Shown here: positions 60,778-64,000 of the stretch, one piece after another
Position numbering within the stretch: position 1 is the first letter of the stretch
Layout: every line of letters starts with the position of its first letter
Program-made: the position numbers and the translations under genes
The notes under the pieces: generated by a model
Told to the model about the DNA's origin: nothing
What the model saw: only the letters and a program-made list of their open reading frames with translations
Database searches by the model: none
From: an uncultured Rhodopila sp.
GTDB lineage: Bacteria; Pseudomonadota; Alphaproteobacteria; Acetobacterales; Acetobacteraceae
Length of the DNA: 64,000 nucleotides
Reading direction: 5' to 3'
Assembly (NCBI GenBank): GCA_903932145.1
Contig: CAIZFE010000003.1
Span: forward strand, 1-64,000

Positions 60778-63056
60778 GGACGTATCAAACGCACCGGAAC
60801 GCCCTTGGATGCGGGCGTTTTGGATGCCTCATCGTGCAGCCATAACGGGATCAGCGGGTTCATTTCGGGATAATATCCTCCAATACATCCGTCCGGCAAA
60901 TCGAACGGCGTGACCGTCAGCCCGGTCACCTCGCGATGCACGTCATCACCGGCATCGGTCACCAATCCGACCGTGTCGCCTTCGCGCAATCCCTCACGAG
61001 CCATATCGGCAGGATTGATCAGCAGCACGCTCCGCAAGCCCTCAATCCCGCGCAACCGGTCGCTGAATCCGTAGATCGTTGTGTTGAACTGGTCATTGGA
61101 CCGCATCGTCAGCAGATGAAAGCGCCCGGGCGCATCGCCGATCCCCAATGCCGACAATACGGTGGGAGAGGTGAATTCCGCTTTGCCACTCTCTGTCTTC
61201 CAAATTCGGTCACGTGCGCTGTTGCCGCGATAGAAGCCACCCGGTTCGAAAATGCGCGCGTTGAAGTCATAAAACTCGTCCGGATAGGTCTCGGCGATCA
61301 AATCGCGCACAACGCTGTAATCAGCGGCCCAATCATCCCAGTGCCATTTCGGGTGCGGCGGCAGCGTCGCCTTTGCAAGGCCGGCGACGATGGCGAGCTC
61401 CGATAACAGGTGCGGACTGGCAGGCGAGCGTTTGCCGACGGACCCATGGATATGGCTGAAACTATCCTCGATCGTCACGGACTGCGGGCCACCTGCCTGC
61501 ATGTCTTGTTCGGATCTGGCCAGACACGGCAGAATATAGGCCGATCGGCCAGGGATCAGATGGGTCCGGTTCAGCTTAATGGCAATCGACACCGTTAAAT
61601 CCAGCTTGCCCCAGGCAGCCTCCATCGCGTCCCGCTCCGGGATGGCGCGCACGAAATTGCCGCCGAGGCTGAAAAATGCTCTGATAGACCCGTCAAGGAT
61701 GCCCTGGCAGGCATCGACCGTCGTGCGGCCTTTGTCGCGCGGCGGCTCGAAATCGAACTGTGCCGCCAGCTTGTCGAGAGGTACAAGTTCGGGCTTTTCC
61801 GAGATGCCAACTGTGCGTTGTCCCTGAACGTTGGAATGTCCGCGAACCGGCGAAACGCCGGCACCGGCGCGACCGATATTGCCTTTCAGCAGCATCAGGT
61901 TGACCAGCAACCCAATACTTTGCGACCCATGCACATGTTGGGTCAGGCCCATGCCGTAGATACCGATGGTCCGTTCAGCCTCGCTATACACATCGGCCGC
62001 GCGTTCAAGTTCGTTCCTCGTCAGGCCGGAGACGCGTTCTATTTCGCCCCAGTCCGCGGCGAGCGCGGCCTGAGCAAAGGTCTCGAAATCATGTGTATGT
62101 TCGGCGATAAAAGCGCGGTCGATGATCCCTGGCTGGCCATTGGCCAGTCGTTGCTTATCGGTGGCGAAGACGTGCTTGCAAAGCCCCATCAAGGCGGCGA
62201 TGTCGCCACCGGGACGCACCTGTAGATACATGTATGACAACGCCGTGCCATGACCGGTCAGCATCTCGATCGGATTCTGTGGATTGACGAAATGTTCCAG
62301 GCCTTTTTCCCGCACCGGGTTGAAGGTCACGATCTTGCAGCCGCGCTTCACCGCATCCTGTAGCGGATGCAGAAAGCGCGGGCTGTTGGAGCCCGGATTC
62401 TGTCCGAAATAGAAGATCGCGTCACAATAATCGAAATCGTCCAGCACGCAGGTACCGACCGGCGACCCGATCACCTTCTTCAACGCGACCGAGGTCGTTT
62501 CGTGACACATGTTCGAACTATCGGGCAGGTTGTTATGCCCGTAGAATCGAGCAAACAGAGCGTAAAGATAGGATGCCTCAAGGCTCGCCTTGCCGGAGGC
62601 ATAAAAGATCGTCGATTTGGGATCGAGCCGGTTCAATTCCCGACCGATACTGCCAAAGGCTTCGTTCCAGTCACAGGCAACATATTTGTCCGTAGCGGCA
62701 TCATATCGCAGCGGTTGGGTCAGTCTGCCCTGCATTTCAAGGTCGTAATCCTGCCACCCACGCAACTCGGTCACCGTGTGTTCGGCGAAAAAGGCCGGCG
62801 TGCAACGGTCGCGCGTCAATTCCCAGATCGTCGATTTCGCGCCGTTTTCGCAGAATTCAAAAACATGGGGATGGGCCGGCTTGCCCCATGCGCACGACGA
62901 ACACATGAAGCCCTTGGCTTTGTTCTGCCGAGCGAGCGTCTCGACGATGGCGGGCGTGGCAAGTTCGCGGGCGAAGACATGGCCAATGCCCCTCAGCGAA
63001 CCCCAACCCCCGGCCGGACCATCGTAATGCCTGGTGTCTGGCCCTTCGTCGCCCAT
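60774..63056 (-). CDS. YdeP/FdhF-family molybdopterin oxidoreductase
   Basis: This is a molybdopterin-bis-MGD family enzyme of unknown reaction. The ATG at 63056, with AGGGA about 8 nt upstream, gives 760 residues (MGDEGPDTRHYDGPAGGWGSLRG) and avoids overlap with the divergent gene; in-frame starts exist at 63095 and 63185. The N-terminal CSSCAWGKPAHPHVFEFCENGAKS is the YdeP-type cysteine motif. Domain blocks FYASGKASLEASYLYALFARFYG, NMCHETTSVALKKVIGSPVGTC, and the C-terminal molydop-binding RFHLLTMRSNDQFNTTIYGFSDRLRGI follow. There is no Tat signal, so it is cytoplasmic. E. coli YdeP is linked to acid resistance. Confidence 0.9.
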   Translation of the reverse strand: MGDEGPDTRHYDGPAGGWGSLRGIGHVFARELATPAIVETLARQNKAKGFMCSSCAWGKPAHPHVFEFCENGAKSTIWELTRDRCTPAFFAEHTVTELRGWQDYDLEMQGRLTQPLRYDAATDKYVACDWNEAFGSIGRELNRLDPKSTIFYASGKASLEASYLYALFARFYGHNNLPDSSNMCHETTSVALKKVIGSPVGTCVLDDFDYCDAIFYFGQNPGSNSPRFLHPLQDAVKRGCKIVTFNPVREKGLEHFVNPQNPIEMLTGHGTALSYMYLQVRPGGDIAALMGLCKHVFATDKQRLANGQPGIIDRAFIAEHTHDFETFAQAALAADWGEIERVSGLTRNELERAADVYSEAERTIGIYGMGLTQHVHGSQSIGLLVNLMLLKGNIGRAGAGVSPVRGHSNVQGQRTVGISEKPELVPLDKLAAQFDFEPPRDKGRTTVDACQGILDGSIRAFFSLGGNFVRAIPERDAMEAAWGKLDLTVSIAIKLNRTHLIPGRSAYILPCLARSEQDMQAGGPQSVTIEDSFSHIHGSVGKRSPASPHLLSELAIVAGLAKATLPPHPKWHWDDWAADYSVVRDLIAETYPDEFYDFNARIFEPGGFYRGNSARDRIWKTESGKAEFTSPTVLSALGIGDAPGRFHLLTMRSNDQFNTTIYGFSDRLRGIEGLRSVLLINPADMAREGLREGDTVGLVTDAGDDVHREVTGLTVTPFDLPDGCIGGYYPEMNPLIPLWLHDEASKTPASKGVPVRLIRP

Positions 63057-63174
63057 CTTCAAGGTCCCTGATTTGCAAACGCCAGTAGAACGCATGCCAG
63101 GGGTGTCGGTTCCGTCCCGTTGACCGTCCAAACGACTTGGGTCAAACCGGATTTTCGGATGGGAGCGACGCGCG

Positions 63175-63522
63175 ATGACGATCACGATCTATGGCATTAA
63201 GGCCTGCGACACGATGAAGAAGGCTCGGTCCTGGCTCGAGGCAAACGGTGTCGATCACGCCTTTCACGATTACAAAACCAAAGCGATCGGGCGCGATACG
63301 CTGGAGGCCTGGGCGCGATCGGTCGGCTGGGAGACATTACTAAATCGGTCCGGGACCACGTTTCGAAAACTTGCCGACGCGGATAAGGCTGATTTGGATC
63401 AGGCGAAAGCTGTGGCGTTGATGCTCGCGCAGCCGTCAATGATCAAGCGCCCGGTTTTGGATGTGGACGGGCGCCTGATTGTCGGCTTCAAGCCGGAGAC
63501 CTATGCCGCCGCCCTTGCCTGA
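63175..63522 (+). CDS. ArsC/Spx-family thioredoxin-fold protein (YffB-like)
   Basis: The 115-residue protein begins TITIYGIKACDTMKKARSWLEANG, with a single cysteine (Cys11) in the CDTMKKA motif of the YffB/Spx/ArsC group. It has RDTLEAWARSVGWETLLNRSGTTFRKL and ends with PSMIKRPVLDVDGRLIVGFKPETYA. True arsenate reductases have a CX5R loop and extra catalytic cysteines that are missing here, so arsenate reduction is unlikely. It is divergent from the YdeP-type gene, with 118 bp between starts, and convergent with the response regulator. Confidence 0.9.
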   Translation: MTITIYGIKACDTMKKARSWLEANGVDHAFHDYKTKAIGRDTLEAWARSVGWETLLNRSGTTFRKLADADKADLDQAKAVALMLAQPSMIKRPVLDVDGRLIVGFKPETYAAALA

Positions 63523-63528
63523 GGTCGC

Positions 63529-63918
63529 TCAGGCGCCGGGTGCCCGAGACTTTTGATCAGCCCGTCGCAATGCTATTGTAACGGCTCCGAGCAGAGAATT
63601 GCCCTCAAACGGTTTGCTGAGGCGCGGCGCGCGCTGGCAAATTGCCGGAACCGCGAGGCCGGCCCCGAATGCGGTCAGCAGAACGAATGGTATGCCGCGA
63701 GCGTGCAGAATTTCGGCGACCGGCCAGACATAGATGCCAGGACCCAGGTTCACATCAAGGACAGCCGCGTCGATCTGTGTCGTTTGGGCGAATGTCATCG
63801 CCAAGGCCAGATCATCCGCCGGGCCGACGACGGTATATCCGCCGTCTGTCAGTACATCCTCAGTATGAAGGGCGATCATGGCGTCATCTTCAACCAACAG
63901 AATGCGGTGACCGGTCAT
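63529..63918 (-). CDS. Single-domain response regulator
   Basis: This 129-residue receiver domain has the acidic pocket (Glu10, Asp11, Asp12), phosphoacceptor Asp55 (AAVLDVNLG), Thr82 and Lys102 (LSKPF). It has no output domain, so it probably works in a phosphorelay or through protein contact, as in many alphaproteobacterial stress and chemotaxis-like systems. Its ATG overlaps the stop of the upstream gene as ATGA, so the two are co-translated; the partner may be its histidine kinase. Confidence 0.92.
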   Translation of the reverse strand: MTGHRILLVEDDAMIALHTEDVLTDGGYTVVGPADDLALAMTFAQTTQIDAAVLDVNLGPGIYVWPVAEILHARGIPFVLLTAFGAGLAVPAICQRAPRLSKPFEGNSLLGAVTIALRRADQKSRAPGA

Positions 63919-64000
63919 GCTCCGGTGTCAGCCGCCTGCCGCTGGATGAACATCCAACTTCCACCGTCCGTCGCGGCCTGGACACGCACCGTGAGTGCAC
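63915..64000 (-). CDS. C-terminal 27 residues of a gene cut by the window edge
   Basis: An open minus-strand frame enters from the right edge and ends with TGA at 63915, overlapping the response-regulator ATG. It encodes ALTVRVQAATDGGSWMFIQR plus seven residues. It is coupled to the response regulator and may be the end of a sensor kinase or related protein, but there is too little sequence to name it. Confidence 0.5.
   Translation of the reverse strand, partial: ALTVRVQAATDGGSWMFIQRQAADTGA

Noticed and set aside
63175-63522. Arsenate reductase call for the ArsC-family gene
   Set aside because: Only the CDTMKKA cysteine is present and the protein fits the YffB/Spx group; there are no other arsenic genes nearby.
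1-64000. CRISPR arrays, tRNA or rRNA genes, transposases, phage genes
   Set aside because: Looked for regularly spaced repeats, tRNA-like cloverleaf ends and transposase or integrase motifs; none was seen by eye.

Overview
The window is GC-rich (visibly above 60% in coding regions), densely packed alphaproteobacterial-type chromosomal DNA. The gene content (type VI secretion, a Sinorhizobium-like exo set, PHA synthesis, Sox/flavocytochrome c genes) and REP-like palindromes with a GGCCCGG...CCGGGCC core suggest Rhodospirillales/Acetobacteraceae. That placement is an inference from gene content, not a phylogenetic result. No rRNA, tRNA, CRISPR array, transposase or phage gene was seen.

1-23.7 kb: a type VI secretion (T6SS) island. 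tssA, tssB and tssC run leftward; clpV, hcp and a cysteine-containing unknown gene run rightward. A long leftward run follows in transcription order: ppkA, OmpA-like lipoprotein, vgrG, an uncharacterised gene, fha, tssJ, tssK, tssL, tssM, tagF, pppA. The whole threonine-phosphorylation switch (PpkA, PppA, Fha, TagF) is present. The baseplate genes tssE, tssF and tssG are not in the window and probably lie beyond its left edge. A REP-like palindrome is translated inside tagF.

23.8-30.9 kb: a leftward PHA/CoA group (phaC, MaoC-phosphate acyltransferase fusion, fabI), a stress-protein-like membrane protein, a 109-bp MITE-like element, an N-acyl-D-amino-acid deacylase, and a 58-residue membrane protein.

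30.9-47.8 kb: an exopolysaccharide locus whose parts match the succinoglycan (exo) pathway. It has glycosyltransferases of ExoL, ExoO, ExoM and ExoA type, an ExoY-type initiating transferase, a flippase, an ExoP-type co-polymerase, an ExoV-type pyruvyltransferase, an ExoZ-type acyltransferase, an ExoQ-type polymerase, an extra GT4 enzyme, an ExoK-type GH16 glycanase and an ExoF/Wza-type exporter. A second acyltransferase is a frameshifted, internally deleted pseudogene. The exoA-like gene has its Shine-Dalgarno inside a perfect 12-bp stem.

48-64 kb: a decayed gene fragment, an acyl-CoA-dehydrogenase-like flavoenzyme, a TPR protein and an MBL hydrolase. Then comes a tightly packed eight-gene operon joining a Tat-exported xanthine-oxidase-family molybdenum hydroxylase (iorAB-like) to fccA, fccB, soxX, soxY, soxZ and soxA. 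It has no soxB or soxCD, and SoxY has an altered C-terminal tip. This hybrid operon is the best candidate for an undescribed system. The right end carries a luciferase-like monooxygenase, an OB-fold/thiolase pair, a YdeP-type molybdoenzyme, an Spx/ArsC-like protein, a response regulator, and the last 27 codons of a gene cut by the window edge.
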